Positions 1 through 13,000 of a stretch of DNA of 64,000 bases are shown in pieces (position 1 is the first letter of the stretch; each line of letters starts with the position of its first letter). This stretch comes from Alteriqipengyuania lutimaris (GTDB taxonomy: Bacteria > Pseudomonadota > Alphaproteobacteria > Sphingomonadales > Sphingomonadaceae), in NCBI RefSeq assembly GCF_003363135.1, contig NZ_QRBB01000001.1, positions 1 through 64,000 of the forward strand, given 5' to 3'. The notes under the pieces are model-generated. The model was given only the letters and a program-made list of their open reading frames with translations. It had not been told where the DNA came from and did no database searches. Position numbers and translations under genes: made by a program.

Positions 1-149
1 ATCTTGGAATGCGAAAACTCACTTCTCGCCTTTCGTCCGGTTGATGCCGTTATGGCCATTCTAATCTCCGTATTTGCCGATCCTAGCAGCATGCCCAACA
101 GGAGCAATCCAAAGCCTCTCTTGCCCTCCCCGATAGGGGCGTTGTTGTC

Positions 150-776
150 GGACAATATAATCGCGCGGTTCGAAACGCCTTGGGACACGTTCAACCTCGA
201 TGCGACCAGCTTCCATCACTGCGGCGTCGATTACCTGTGCTGGGCGCAGCGCGAACCGGGGATCGAGACCAACTCCAACCTCTACCTCGCCCCGCTCGCC
301 TCACCGACAACCTTTGCCGCCACCCCCGTCAGGCTGACCGTGCCGAAGCTCGCCTTGGGAAAACATAGGGCTTCAAGGTCAACGATGGCGCGGCGTTGAT
401 CGCGCATGGCGACAAGGTGTTTCTGGCCTATTCGGCCAGCGCGACCGACGATCGCTACGCCATGGGCCTGCTATGGGCGCAGGCCGATGCCGATCTCATG
501 AACCCTGAAAGCTGGACCAAGTCGCAGGAGCCCGTGTTCGAGAGCGCACCGGAGCACTGCATCTTCGGCCCCGGCCACAACAGCTTCACCACCGACGAAT
601 GCGGGCGCGACGTGCTTGTCTACCATGCGCGCGACTATCAGGATATCGAAGGCGATCCGCTCCACGACCCCAACCGGCATGCGCGGGTGCAACGCTTCGC
701 CCACGACGAGAACGGCTTTCCCGTCTTCGGCAAGCCGGCGCGCAGCGGCCCGCTGCGGCAGGACGATCTCGCCTGA
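150..776 (+). pseudogene. Remnant of a glycoside hydrolase family 43 gene (3' half, frameshifted)
   Basis: Two abutting reading frames together give the second half of a GH43 arabinofuranosidase/xylosidase-type protein. The first carries the stretch FNLDATSFHHCGVDYLCWAQ; the second carries AHGDKVFLAYSASATDDRYA, then a GPGHNSFT segment and a VYHARDYQDIEGDPLHDPNR segment, all typical of the distal part of the GH43 propeller. Near 355-372 the frame changes twice: a WENIG piece in a third frame and a GFKVNDG piece in the second frame, with a stop (TAG) at 366. There is no recognisable signal peptide or N-terminal catalytic Asp blade, and the first 150 bases do not match the family. I infer a 5'-truncated, decayed gene; a sequencing error could explain the frame changes but not the missing front. 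Confidence 0.75.
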
Positions 777-793
777 TCTGAGCGCTCTGGATA

Positions 794-1000
794 CTATTCG
801 TCGAAGCGCGTACCCTCCGCGCAGAGCGGGATCGACACGCCTTCGACGGTCTGCACGGTCGGTTTCAGGCCATCGTCTTCGTCGTAGAGCAGATGCTCCA
901 CCGCGACCGCACGGCGATATTCCGACCCCTCGACGCCATCGATCGTCAGCGCGCCGACCGTTGCTTTCGCCCTTACGCAACACCTGAGCAATTGAGGCAA
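794..1000 (-). pseudogene. C-terminal fragment of a second GH43-like enzyme
   Basis: A short reading frame on the minus strand contains EYRRAVAVEHLLYDEDDGLK followed by PTVQTVEGV. This resembles the last beta strands of another GH43 subfamily, where a 'cultured sugar-binding' end reads roughly R-x-V-x-V-x-x-L-x-Y-(N/D)-x-D-G and T-x-E-G-V. Nothing upstream continues the protein: the frame opens inside unrelated sequence and the propeller is missing. It lies tail to tail with the other GH43 remnant, so this corner is a graveyard of sugar-hydrolase genes. Family assignment is from memory of motif shape and is moderate only. Confidence 0.45.
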
Positions 1001-1056
1001 AGACCGGGCCGCCCGTCGCCATTGCTCGGGCGGTCCCGGATCATGGCAGCACTCGG

Positions 1057-4000
1057 TTAGAAACGGATGCGTGCGTGCATTTCCACGGTTGCCTGTGTGG
1101 TACGATCGCCGAGGCGTGCGCCCGCGCTGGCACCGATCTCGAAGCGATCGTCCGGGCGGACATCGAAGCCCGCGCCGACTACGCCGACCGTTTCTTCGAG
1201 CGGTGCCCCGGTGATCTGGAACGCGCCCATATCGCCCGCAGCGCCAGCGAAGCGCATCTGGCTGACCGATCCCCGATCGCCCCAGTACCGCTCGATCCCG
1301 CCGGCAAGATAGGGCTCGAACGTGCCGCCCGCCACCTGAGTCACCGTGCTCAGGCGCAGCTGGGCCGTACCGTAGGTGACTTCGCGCGTCTCCTGCGCCA
1401 CCTGCAGGCTCAGCGGACCCGCGCCGGTCTCATCGAAGCTGTCGCGTTCGATGCGGCTATTGGTCACTCCGACCATCGGCGCAAGGACGACATTCCCGCC
1501 CAGCGACGCGCGGTAGCCCGCGATCCCGCCAAGCGTGCGGCCCTTCAAGTCGATCTCCGCCTGCGCCATGAGCGGCAGGGCAGAGGCCACAGTCACCTGA
1601 CGGGTGCTGTCGAGGTCGCTTTCCTGGTAGGAACCGAACAGGCCTGCAAAGACGGCGTCGCCCTCGTAGCCTAGGTAGCCGCCAAAATGCACGGCCGCGC
1701 CCTGCATGCTCGCCTGCAAGGACCGGACATCGTAGCGGGCGTCCGAATAGGCGCCGGCGATGCCCGCCTTGAACACTCCGTAACGCGCCTCCAGACCCCC
1801 GGCGAAGCCGCTCGAGTTGGAACGGAGGTCGCGGGTAGCCGCATCGCCACGTATCCTGGCATCGCCGCCGAAGCCCTGCATCCACATCGAGACCGACGAG
1901 ATATCCCGAGCCGCCAGCGCATTGGCATCTCCCGGCTGGACAGGCGAGAGCGCGCGGGCCTGCGACGGCGCCTCGCCGTTGGTCTTCATCAGCGCCTTGC
2001 CGTAGATGCGCTGGGTCAACAGATCGCCGAAGCGCTGGCCCTCGATAAAGGCACCGGTGGTTCCATGGCCGAGGCTCTCGCCGCCCAGGCTGTCGAAAAC
2101 GCGCCGCTGCTCGGCCGGAGCCAGATCGCCAAGCGGGAGGATCGCATCCGCGAAAGCATCGCCGATGTCGAGCTGACCCCGGCTGAAAGTGGTCGCCACC
2201 GCCATCTGGTTGGGTGTCCCGCCGCCGGCGAGATTGGCCCCGAAGTCGAACATCCGCCGCACTTCGAGTGCGACGCCGTTCTCGACCAGATCGTAGCGCA
2301 GGCGCCAGAACAGCTGCGGATCATCGCCCATCTGCGCGAAGCTGTCGCCGTTTGCGAAGGTGCCCGTAAGGCTGTTCCCCTGCACGATGGCGTAGCGCTG
2401 GACGGCGGGGAAGCTGGCGCTCGGAGAATCGCTGGCGACAGCGACCTCGGTGCCCGAGATGGTGATCGCGCCGCTGGCCACGAGCAGGTCGGCACCGCCA
2501 CCCAACTCCGGCGAGCGGAAGTCGAACAGCGCGGTGCCGCCGGTAAGGTCGATCGTCTGCGCGGAGATCATCCCGATCGGCGCATCCTCGTATCCCGGCG
2601 AGAGCGTGCCTCCGGTCATCGTCAACGCGGATGCGAAGCTGCTGTTGCCTGACAGCGTGCCGCCCGAGATCAGCGCACCACCGCCGCTCTTACCGAAGAA
2701 TTGCAGCGTACCGCCACGCACTTCGAGGTTGCCAGTCCAGCCCTGCTGGTCGCCCAGCAGCGTGAAGATCCCGCTGCCGGTCTTGGCGAGCGTGCCACCG
2801 CCGGTGAGTATACCGCCGAAGCCAGAGTCGAGCCCCGTGCCGCCCAGCGTCAGCTGTCCGGCGCCCAGATCGAGCGAACCGATGCCGTAAAGCGCAGCGA
2901 TCGCCTCGGTCGCGCCGGCGAGGTCGAAGGCGGCATTCTCGGCCACCTGCACGCTCGCGCTGTCGGCAAGGCGCTCGCTCGCGCCGAGGCGCAGCGTGCC
3001 CGCATTGATGGCGACGATGTCCGCCGCCGAAGTCCCGCCGAGCACCGAGGTGCCGCGCGTCTGGAACAGCGTGCCGGTGCCCAGGTTCGCATCGACCTGC
3101 GCATCCTCCAGCTGGTATTCGGCCGCGGTGAGCGTGCCGGAGCCCGCCAGCGTGCCACCGATCAGCTGGAAGGCGCCGACCGTGTCGGAATGGCCCTTCA
3201 GGTCGAGCGTCGCGTCCTGAACGCTCACGAGGGTCGCGTCCGAAAGCACGTTGTCCGCGCCGAGCATCAGCGTGCCGCCGGTCACTCCGGTGATGCCGGT
3301 ATAGGTGTTGGTGCCGATGAGCGTCATCGTGCCCGTCCCGGTCTTCACGAAGCCGCCGGTGCCGGACATGACGCCGGCAAAGGTCGTGTCGTCGCCGTTG
3401 AGCCCCGCGAACAGCACGTTCGCGCCAAGCGCGATCGTGGTGGCCGTGCTGCCGTCGAGCGCGCCGATCGCTTCATCGTCGGCGATCGCGAACGCCGCAT
3501 CGCCGCGCAGGACGAGGGCCGAGGCATTGGAGATCGCCGAGCCGCCGCTGACGAGCAGCGTGCCGTCCAGCACTGCGATCGTGCCGGTGAGCCCTTCGTT
3601 GCGGCCCGCCAGCTCGAGCGTGCCTGCGCCGTTTACGATCAGGCCCGTCGTCGCGGTGACGCCTCCGATGCCGGCAACGATCCGCGCGGTGCTGCTCGCA
3701 TCCGCCACGGTGATCGTGCTGGCAATGTCGCCCGCGCTGCTGGCAATGCCGGCGAACACGTTGGCGCTGGTGCCGTTCGCGCCGAGGTCGGGCGCGGCGT
3801 CACCGGCCGCATCGGCGAGAACATAGCCGTCGCTATCGAAGCGCAGTGCGCCGAAGCCGAGATAGCCCGCGCCCGCATCGACCGAGACCGTGCCGGCCGT
3901 CCCGCCGAACACGGCAGTAACGGGCGGGTTCGCAGTCCCCTGCCAGGAATTGTTGAGCGCGCCGGTGGCGCCGGTCCAGTTGGTCTTGCCCAGCGCGTTG

Positions 4001-7000
4001 CTCCACACGCCTGCACCGCCATCGACCATGCCGTTGCCGGAAGAGGCCGAGCCGTCCCAGTACTGCGTGCCGAGGGTGCCGACCTGCACGTTAAGGAACC
4101 GGCCGTTGCCGGTCGTATAGATGCGCGAGCCTGCCGCCGCATTGGCTAGGGCGTATTGGCCCAGCGCGATGCCGCCTTCGCCGCCCGTGTTGATCACGCG
4201 ATAGGTGCCCGCACCCGCATTGCCGAGGTCGAAGGTCCCGCCGTCGATCACCGCGCTGCCTGCAAGGATCAGGTCGTTGGCGGAGCCGCCGACGACATCC
4301 GCCGTGCCGAGGTCGTAAAGGGCCGTTCCGCCGAGTCCGAAGATTCCGTCGATGGCGATGGTTGCCGCGCTGCCGGTGGTGCCGGGCGCGATCGATGCCC
4401 CGGCGAGGATCGTGACGTCGCCGCCAAAGGCTCCGGTGCCGGTAACCGCGCCGCCATTGGCGAGCAGGTCGCCGGCGATGGTGCCGTTGTTGATCAGCAA
4501 GCCGGCAGTGTGTTCGATCCGCGCGGCGAGTGTGCCCGCGACGAGGATCTCGCCGTTATTGGCGATCAGGTTCGCCGCCAGTATACGCGTATCGGCGATG
4601 GTCAGCCCCGCATTGCCGCCGGCGCCATCGGCGCCGAGCGAGGCGTTGAACAGCGTGCCCACCCCGGTCAGATCGCCGTCGGCCACGGCCAGCACCGCAG
4701 TGCCGGTATTGGCAATGTCCGAGCCATTCGAGGCAAGGTCGCCGCGCACCGCGAAGAGCCCCTCGCCTTCGTTGGAAAGCCGCCCGTTCAGCGCGCCCTG
4801 CGCGGTTATCGTGCCTTCGTTGATCACGAGCCCGGCCAGTGTGCCGGTGGAAGAAAGCGTGCCCCCCGTCTGGTTGGCGATGCCGTGGGTTGCAGAGATA
4901 GTGCCCGCGTTGACGATCGACCCTCCGCCGGAGTTCACCAGCGTGTCGACGTTCAGGATGCCGCTACCGGACAGCGAGATGGCACCCGCATTGGCGAGCA
5001 TGCCCGCAATGTCGAGACGCCCGGCATCCACCAGCAGTTGCGCACCGGCGAGGTTGGAGACGTCGTTGCCGCCATTGCCGCCAAAGCTCACGACCTGCGT
5101 ATTGTTGCCCGCGAGGCGAACGGTGCCTGCGTTGACGAAGGCTTCGTCGCCGCTCGCATCGGTGTCGGTATCGATGGTCGCGGCGCCTGCGAAGGTGATC
5201 GTCCCGGTGGCAAGATTCTGGATCGAACCATTGTCGATCAGCGAAGCGCCATCCGCGACATTGGTGATGCCGCCCAGTGACATCGAGTTGCCCGTGCCGA
5301 TCAGCGCCGCGCCCGTGCCCAGCGAGAGGGTGGTCCCCTCTGCCGTGCCGAGCGAGGCGAAGGTCAGCCGCCCGGCGTTGCCGACAGTCAGCGTGCCGCC
5401 CTGCAAGACCAGATTGCCCGACACGGAAGCAGTGCCGCCGACCGTGATCGAACCTGCGACCTGCAGCAGGCTGCCCGCCTGACCGCCGAGGGCGAGCGTA
5501 CCCTCGTTCTCGATCCCGCCGGTCACGATGCTGGTGTCGGCCAGCGTGGCACTGCCCGTGTTGGCGAGCGAAGCGAGTGTCCCGCTGCTCATGAGCGTGC
5601 CGGTATTGGCCGTTGCGCCCGCCGAGCCCGTGTTGCGGAAGATCGCGGCGTTTACCACCGAGCCCCCAAACGCACCGCTGTTGACGAGCGTACCCGCCTG
5701 CACCCCGACGGTGCCGGCGTAAGCGCTGTCGCCGGTCAGCGTCAGCGTTCCCTCGCCCAGCTTGGCAAGCGTTCCGCTGCCCGAGATCGCCCCGCCGAGC
5801 ATCGCGTCGGTGGTGCCATTGTCCAGCGTGACCATACCGGCGAGGTCGATCGCATTGCCGATCGCGCGATCGCCGATGAAGCCGATCGCCGTGCCGTCGG
5901 TCGCCGCCAGCATGCCCGTGCCGAGCGCGCTGTCGCTGCCGAGCAGCAGCGCACCGCCGACCAGGCGCGTGCCGCCCGAATAGGTATTGTCGCCGGTAAG
6001 CGCGAAGGTCCCCGAGCCAATCTTGGCCAGCGCCAGCGTGCCGCCGCGCGCCTCGGCCAGCGTGCCCGAGAAGGTCGTCGAACTGTCGTCGCCGCCCGTG
6101 GTGAGCGTCTGATCGCGGAAAATGCCGGCAATCGTCAGGCCCGAGCCCGCGATCGATCCGACGGTCTCGTCCTGCGCGAGGTTGATGGTGCCCCCGGCAG
6201 CGAGGATCCGGGCGGTATCGCCGATCGTGCTCGCACCGCCCGCATCGATCTCGAGCGTGCCCGAAACCATCGTCAGATCGCCGGTGAAGCTGTTGCCTGC
6301 GTAGAAGGCCACGCTGCCGGTGCCCGTGTCGAGGACGACATCACCCGCTCCAGTCGCGATCCCGCCGCTGACGGTCGTCGCCCCCAGGCCGTAGAAGAAG
6401 AGATCGGTATCGGCCCCCTCGATTGCCCCGGCGAAGGTCAGGCCGCGACCCGCCGCGCTGGCGATCGCCGCCGCGTCGGTGAGGGTCACGGTACCGTTCA
6501 GCACACCGCCGCCGACCAGCACGCCCCCGCCGTCGACGCCGCCACCGGCGATCGCGATGTTCTCCGAGGTTGTCAGAGTGTCGATCGCCAGCGTCGCGCC
6601 CGCCTGCACGATTGTGCCGCCGCTCGTGCTGCCGAGGGCATTGCTGCTGCCCACTGTCAGCGTGCCCGCGGCAACCGTGGTCGTACCCGCATAGCTGTTG
6701 GTTCCGGTGAGGGTCAGGTTGCCGCTTCCGATCTTGACCAGCGCGCCGTCCGAAACGCCCGAGATATTGCCGCTTTGCGTCGCGTTGGCGGTTCCGGTGT
6801 CGAAAGTTACGAGTCCGCCCAGAGCGATCGCGTTGCCGATCGTGCGGCCCCCGGCAAAGCTGATGCCGGTGCCATCCTGCGCGGTCAGCGTGCCCGTGCC
6901 CAGCGCGCGGTCGTTGGCGAGGATCAGCGCGCCTGTCTGCAAGGTCGAGTTGCCCGAGAAGCTGTTGCCGCCAGAGAGGGTCAGCGTTCCTGCCCCGCTC

Positions 7001-10000
7001 TTGAGCAGCCCGCCGACACCCGAGATCGTGCCCGAGAAGATCGCACTATGGGCGTTCGTATCGATCTGGCCGAGGCTGGCCAGCACGATTGCCCGCGAAC
7101 TGGCGATATCGTCATCGGCACGCAGCGTAGCGCCACTGCCGTCGAAGGTCAGTGCGCCCGAGTTGGCGCCCAGCGCCCCGTCGTCTGAGATCGCGAGCAC
7201 GCCGCCAGCGATGGTCGTGCCGCCCGCGAAACTGTTCGCCCCGGTCAGCGTCAGAGTGCCGGTACCCCTCTTGGTCAGCGTGCCGGTGCCCGAGATCGTG
7301 CCCGACAACGTGGACGTACCACCAAGGTCGAACGTGGTCGTGCCGCCCAAACTAATGGCGTTCGATATGGTCAGGCCATCGGCCAGCACAACGCCAGTGT
7401 CGGTGCCGGTGGTTAGCGAACCGCTGCCCAGCGCTGCCGAGCTGCCGAGCGATAGTGCGCCCGAGCTCAGTAGCGTTCCGCCGCTATAGGTATTCGCCCC
7501 GGTCAGCATCAGCGTGCCGGTGCCGCTCTTGGTCAGCACGCTGGTGCCAAAGATGACGCCCGCGAGCGTGGACGTGCCATCGGCCGCAACCGTCGTGCCG
7601 CCACCCAGGGAAACCGCATTGCCGATGTCGACCGCGTCGGCCAGTACGATGGTCGTTGCGCCGCTGGTCGCAAGCCCGCCCGTACCAAGCGCATTGTCGC
7701 TAGCCAGCACCAGCGCGCCGCCATCGAGGGCGGTCCCGCCGGTGTAGCTGTTGTCGCCCGACAGGACGAGCGTGCCGAGATCGGTTTTGACGAGCTGCGT
7801 TGCTCCCGCGAGGTCTGCCGCAATGGTCGCGGTCACGGCCGCGCCGCCGGTCGTGCCATCGCCCACGCGGATGATCGATTGCAGGCCACCCACCAGCGTC
7901 AGCGTATCGCCCTCGACCACGTAACCATCGGTGACGAACTGGAGGCCCGATGCCGTGACATCGCCCAGCGACATGTCGATCGTGAGGGTGCCCCCCGCAC
8001 CCTGCAAGATAGCGAAGGTGCCATCGTCGTAGCCGCCGTTGAACTCGCCGTTCGCACCGGTCCAGTTCAGGTTGCCCGTGCTGTTCTGCCAGATGCCGTT
8101 TCCGCCATCGACAACGTCGTTATCCGCTCCGGTGGCCCCATCCCAGAAGCTGAAGGTCACGCCCGTGGCGTTTATCAGATTGACCTGGTTCGCGACCGAA
8201 GTCTGTACGAAGACCCGGGTGCCCGGCGTGCTACCCAAATCCAGGCCGTTGTCGGTCAGCGTTCCGGCATAGTTGAACATGCGATAGACGCCTGCACCGA
8301 AGGTGCCGCCCGAGGAGGTCGTGACGTTCAGTATCCCGTCAAGCGTGAGATCGCCGCCCACGTTCACCAGATCGTTAAGTGCACCGCCCGCGACGCCGGC
8401 CTCCCCGAACTCGAAATTGAGGATCGAACCGGAGGTAAGGTCGAGGTTGCCGTTGATCGTCAGCGTGCCCGGGCTGGTGCCGGGGTTGAGCGAAGCGCCG
8501 TCGGCCAACGTAACATCCCCGCCGATGATGCCATTGCCGCCGAGCGTCGCGCCGTTCGCCACGCTGGTGAGGCCCCTGGCCCCGCTCTGATCGCCATTGA
8601 CGAGCAGGGTACCGGCCTGAACGGTGGTTGTGCCGCGATAGGTGTTCGCGCCGTTCAGCGTCAGCGATCCCGCACCGGTCTTGGTGATCCCGCCGTTGCC
8701 GCCAACCAGGCCGCTCTGCGTCGCGCTGCCGCCGGACTGCTCGAAGCTGGTGGTGCCGCTATTGAGCGAAAGCATATTGCCGATCGTCACACCGGTGGCG
8801 TAGCCCAGCGTGGTCCCGTCGTCGGCGATGAGCCCACTTCTCCCCAGCGCCGCACTGTTCGCCAGCACCAGCGTCCCTTCGGACAGCGCGACGTTGCCGG
8901 TGAAGGTGTTCGCGCCGCTCAGCGTCAGCGTGCCGGCTCCGGTTTTCGTGACAGCGGCCGAGCCCGAAATCGCGCCGCTCACGCTTGCGGCGCCGCCGGT
9001 CTGGTCGAGTGCGATGCTGCCGCTTACATTGATCGCATTGCCGATCGTCACGCCGTTCGCAAAGCCCAGAGTGGTGCTGTCAAACGCGTTCAGGTTGCCC
9101 GTCCCCAGTGCCGCATCGTTCGCCAGCACCAGCGTCCCGCCGGCGAGCGCGGTATTGCCGTCGTAGGTGTTCGCGCCGCTCAGCGTCAGCGATCCGGCAC
9201 CCGTCTTGATCAGGCCCCCGAAGCCAGAGATTGCGCCGCTTTGGGTCGCAGAGCCGCCAGCCTGGCTGAAGGTCACCGCATCGAGCACATCGATCGCGTT
9301 GGCGATCGACACGCCGTCGGCAAAGGTGATGCTCGTACCTCCCACAGCGGAAAGCGTGCTCGTGCCGAGCGCATTCGAATTGCCAAGTCCCAGCGTCCCG
9401 GCGGTAAGGGCCACAGTGCCGCTGAAGGTGTTCGCGCCCGTCAGGTTGAGCGTGCTGTTTCCGAGTTTCAGGAACCCGGAATTGCCCGAGATGACCCCGC
9501 TCAGCGTTGCGGTTCCGCTCGTGGGGGGCGTTATGGCGAAGAGGGTATTCGCGGCGATGTCGTTGGCGAGGTTCACCCCGTCGGCGAGCACGAGTGTGGA
9601 AGAGCTCGTGATGGTCAGGGCGCCGGTGCCCAACGCGCTGCTGCCCCCCACGTACAGGGCACCGCCCTGCAGGCTGGTGCCTCCGGCATAGGTGTTGTCG
9701 CCGGCCAGCCGCAAAGTGCCGTCTCCGGCCTGTGTGAGGCCGTTCGTCCCGGAAATCGTTCCGGACAATTCGACCGTGCCGACGTTGGTCTGAATCGTAA
9801 GCGCGCTGTCGTTCAGGTTGATTTGGTTGGTCAGCGAATAATTGCCGCCAAAGCTCAGCGTGCCACCCTGCGCGAGCAGCGTGCCGGTGCCCAGCGCGCT
9901 GTTATTGCCCACTAGGATCGTGCCCTGGTTCAGTGTGGTGCCACCCGAATAGGTGTTCGCCGCGCTCAGGCGGAGCGTGCCCGCGCCCAGCTTGATGATG

Positions 10001-13000
10001 CTCCCCGCGCCCGAAATTACGCCGCTCTGCGTGCCGGTGCCGGTGTTCACGCGCAGGGAGGTCGTCCCGTCGGCCACGATGCCGTTGGCGATCGCGATGC
10101 CGTCATTATAGGCCAGCGCCCCGCCACCGGTGCTGGTGACCACTCCGGTGCCGAGCGCGGAATTGTTGGCCAGCACCAGGGTGCCACCATTGAGCAGAGT
10201 GCCGCCCGAATAGGTGTTCGCGCCGCTCAGCATCAGCGATCCCGCACCGGTCTTGGCAATCGCGCCGCTCGCCCCGACGACGCCGCTCTGCGTCGCGCTG
10301 CCGCCGGACTGGTCGAATACTACGCTCCCGTCGATATTGACCGCGTTGGCAATCGTGACGCCATTGGCGAAGCCCAGAGTGGTTCCGTCGAAGGCGTTCA
10401 GGAATCCCGTGCCGAGCGCGGAATCATTCGCCAGTACAAGCGTGCCCGCAGCCAGCGAGGCGTTGCCGGAAAACGTATTGGCGCCGCTCAAGGTCAGGCT
10501 GCCCGCACCGGCCTTGACGAGCCCGCCGGGGCCCGAAACCACACCGCTTTGCGTCGCGCTGCCGCTCGACTGGTTCAGCCTTGCCGTAGCACGAAGTTCA
10601 ACCGCGTTGGCGATGGCGACGCCGTCGGCATAGGCGATCGTCGTACCCGTCGAGGCGCTGAGCGATCCGGTACCCAGCGCGCTCGAACTGCCGAGACCCA
10701 GCGTCCCGGCAAGGAACGTTACGCCGCCTGCGAAGCTGTTGTTCCCCAACAGGTTCAACCTGCCGTTCCCGAACAGCGTGAAACCGAAATTGCCCGAGAT
10801 TTTCCCGCTCAGGGTCGCACTGGCGTTCGTGCCGGGAGCGATGAAAAAAGTGGCATTGAGCTCGATGTCGTTGGCCAGGTTTACCCCGTCGGCCAGACCG
10901 AGGCTAGAATTGCCTGTCACGGTAAGCATACCGGTGCCGAGCGCACTGCTGCTTCCCGCGTTCAGCAGACCGCGCTCCAGGACCGTGCCACCTGTGTAGG
11001 TGTTGTCGCCGGTCATGGTGAGGGTAGTGCTTCCGATCTGCGTCAGCCCGTTCGCACCGGAAATGGTTCCGGAAAGAGCGACTGTTGCGAGGTCGCCCTG
11101 GATCCTCAGTCCGCTGTCGGTCAGGTCGATATTGTTGGTTAGCGAGTAATTGCCGCCGAAGGCGAGCGTGCCGCCCTGCGCGCGGATCGTGCCGGTGCCC
11201 AGCGCGCTCGCGTTGCCGACGAGGAGCGTGCCGCCGCTGAGCGTGGTGCCGCCGACATAGCTGTTCGCACCCGTCAGGCTGAGCGTGCCGTTGCCCGACT
11301 TGGTAATGCCGCCCGTGCCCGAAATCACGCCGTTCTGCGTGGCGGTGCCGAAGCCCACGCGCAGCAAGGTCGTTCCGTTGGCGACGATCCCGTTGCCGAT
11401 CGAAATCCCGCCGTCGTAAGCGAGCATGCCGCCGCCGGTGCTGGTGACCGCGCCGGTGCCGAGCGCGGAATTGTTCGCGAGGACCAGCATGCCTCCATTG
11501 AGCAGCGTGCCGCCCGAAAAGCTGTTCGCTCCGCTCAGCGTCAGCGAATTGCCGTTCATCACGAAGCGCCCGCCGCCTCCGATCACGCCGGAAAGAGAGG
11601 CGTTGCCGGTGGTCGCGAAGGTGACGTCGCCGGCGATGAACAGGTTGTTGTCAATGTCGATGCGGTCGTTGACCAGCACGGTAGTGCCGTTCTCGGCATT
11701 GAGGCTGCCCGTGCCCAGCGCATTGCTGCTGAACAGGCTCAGCTGCCCGCCCGCGAGGATGGCGTTGCCGGAGAAGGTATTGTTGCCGGTCAGCGCCAGA
11801 TTGCCCGCACCGTTCTTCAGGAAGAGGCCGAGCCCGGAAATGGCGCCGTTCTGCGTGGCGCTGCCGGTGGCGACGTTGAAATAGGTTGCCCCGGTAAGGA
11901 GCGTGATCGTGTTGTCGATCGTGACGCCCTCGGCATAGGCGACCGTCGCCCCACCGCCCGACGTAGCGAGCGAACCCGAACCGAGCGCATTGTTGGTGCC
12001 GAGTCCCAGCGTGCCGCCGGTAAGCGAGGTGCCCCCCGAATAGAGGTTGTTGCCCGTCAGGTTCAGCCTTCCCGGACCCGCCTTGAGCAGGCGCGCAGGC
12101 CCGGTGACGATCCCGGTCTGGGTGGCGGCGCCGCCGGTCTGAAGGAAAATGACAAGGCTGTTGGGTGCCGCCGTGTCCGACAGAGTGATTGAATTCGCTA
12201 GATTGATCCCGTTCTCGTATTGGAGGATGGTATCGGAGGAAGCGGTGATGGTGCCCGTGCCCAGCGCGTTCGAGCTACCGATCACCAGGGTTCCACGCGC
12301 CAGCGATGTGCCGCCCGAGTAGCCGTTGTCGCCGGTCAGTGTGAAGACGCCCCGGCCCGTCTTGGCGAGCGATAGGACACCCACGCCATTATCGCGCAAG
12401 GAACCGGCAAATGTTGTCGACGTATTGTCGCTACCGATCGTCAGCGTCCGCGGCGCACCGAAAGCAAGCACCGTCCCCGCCGTACCGGAGAGCGAACCGA
12501 TAGTTTCGGACTGGAGTAGGTACAGCTGACCTCCGTTCATCGTCAGGCGCGCGGTATCGGAAATCGTGCTCCCGCCCCCTGCGGACAATTGAAGGATGCC
12601 GCTGTTCACCGTGACATTGCCGGTGAAGCTGCTCGGGCTGCTGAGCGCCAAAACACTGTCGGTCATGGAAACCGTGAGGTTGCCTGACCCGATGGCCAGA
12701 CCGCCGACCAACTGGATCGCTGATGAGCCGGCGGCAGTGAGGTTTGTGTTCGTGCCAGAGACCCCGCCAAACATATCCAGCCTGGCCGAAGCGCCGGTGC
12801 GTATGGTGGTGTCGCCGGCCAGGGTGACGGCACCGGCGACGGTCACCGGCCCAGAACTATCGACGGTCCTGAGGGCTCCCGTCCCGTTGACGCCGGTCCC
12901 GGTGAGCGAGATGGATTCCCGAGTGAATACGCCGGTCAGCGCCAGCGTCGCGCCGCTCTGTACGGTGGTGCCCGCTCCGGTTGTGCCGAGCGCGGAACTG

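Noticed and set aside
1..155. Open minus-strand frame at the left edge (TTG 155, SDNNAPIGEGKRGFGLLLLG...), possible start of a membrane protein
   Set aside because: Only about 50 residues are visible and no motif supports it; its antisense frame is part of the plus-strand open frame. Needs the sequence to the left.
7000..9900. Very long plus-strand open frames inside the autotransporter gene
   Set aside because: They are mirror images of a high-GC repetitive gene with constant codon pattern; the minus frame carries the real repeats and signal peptide.
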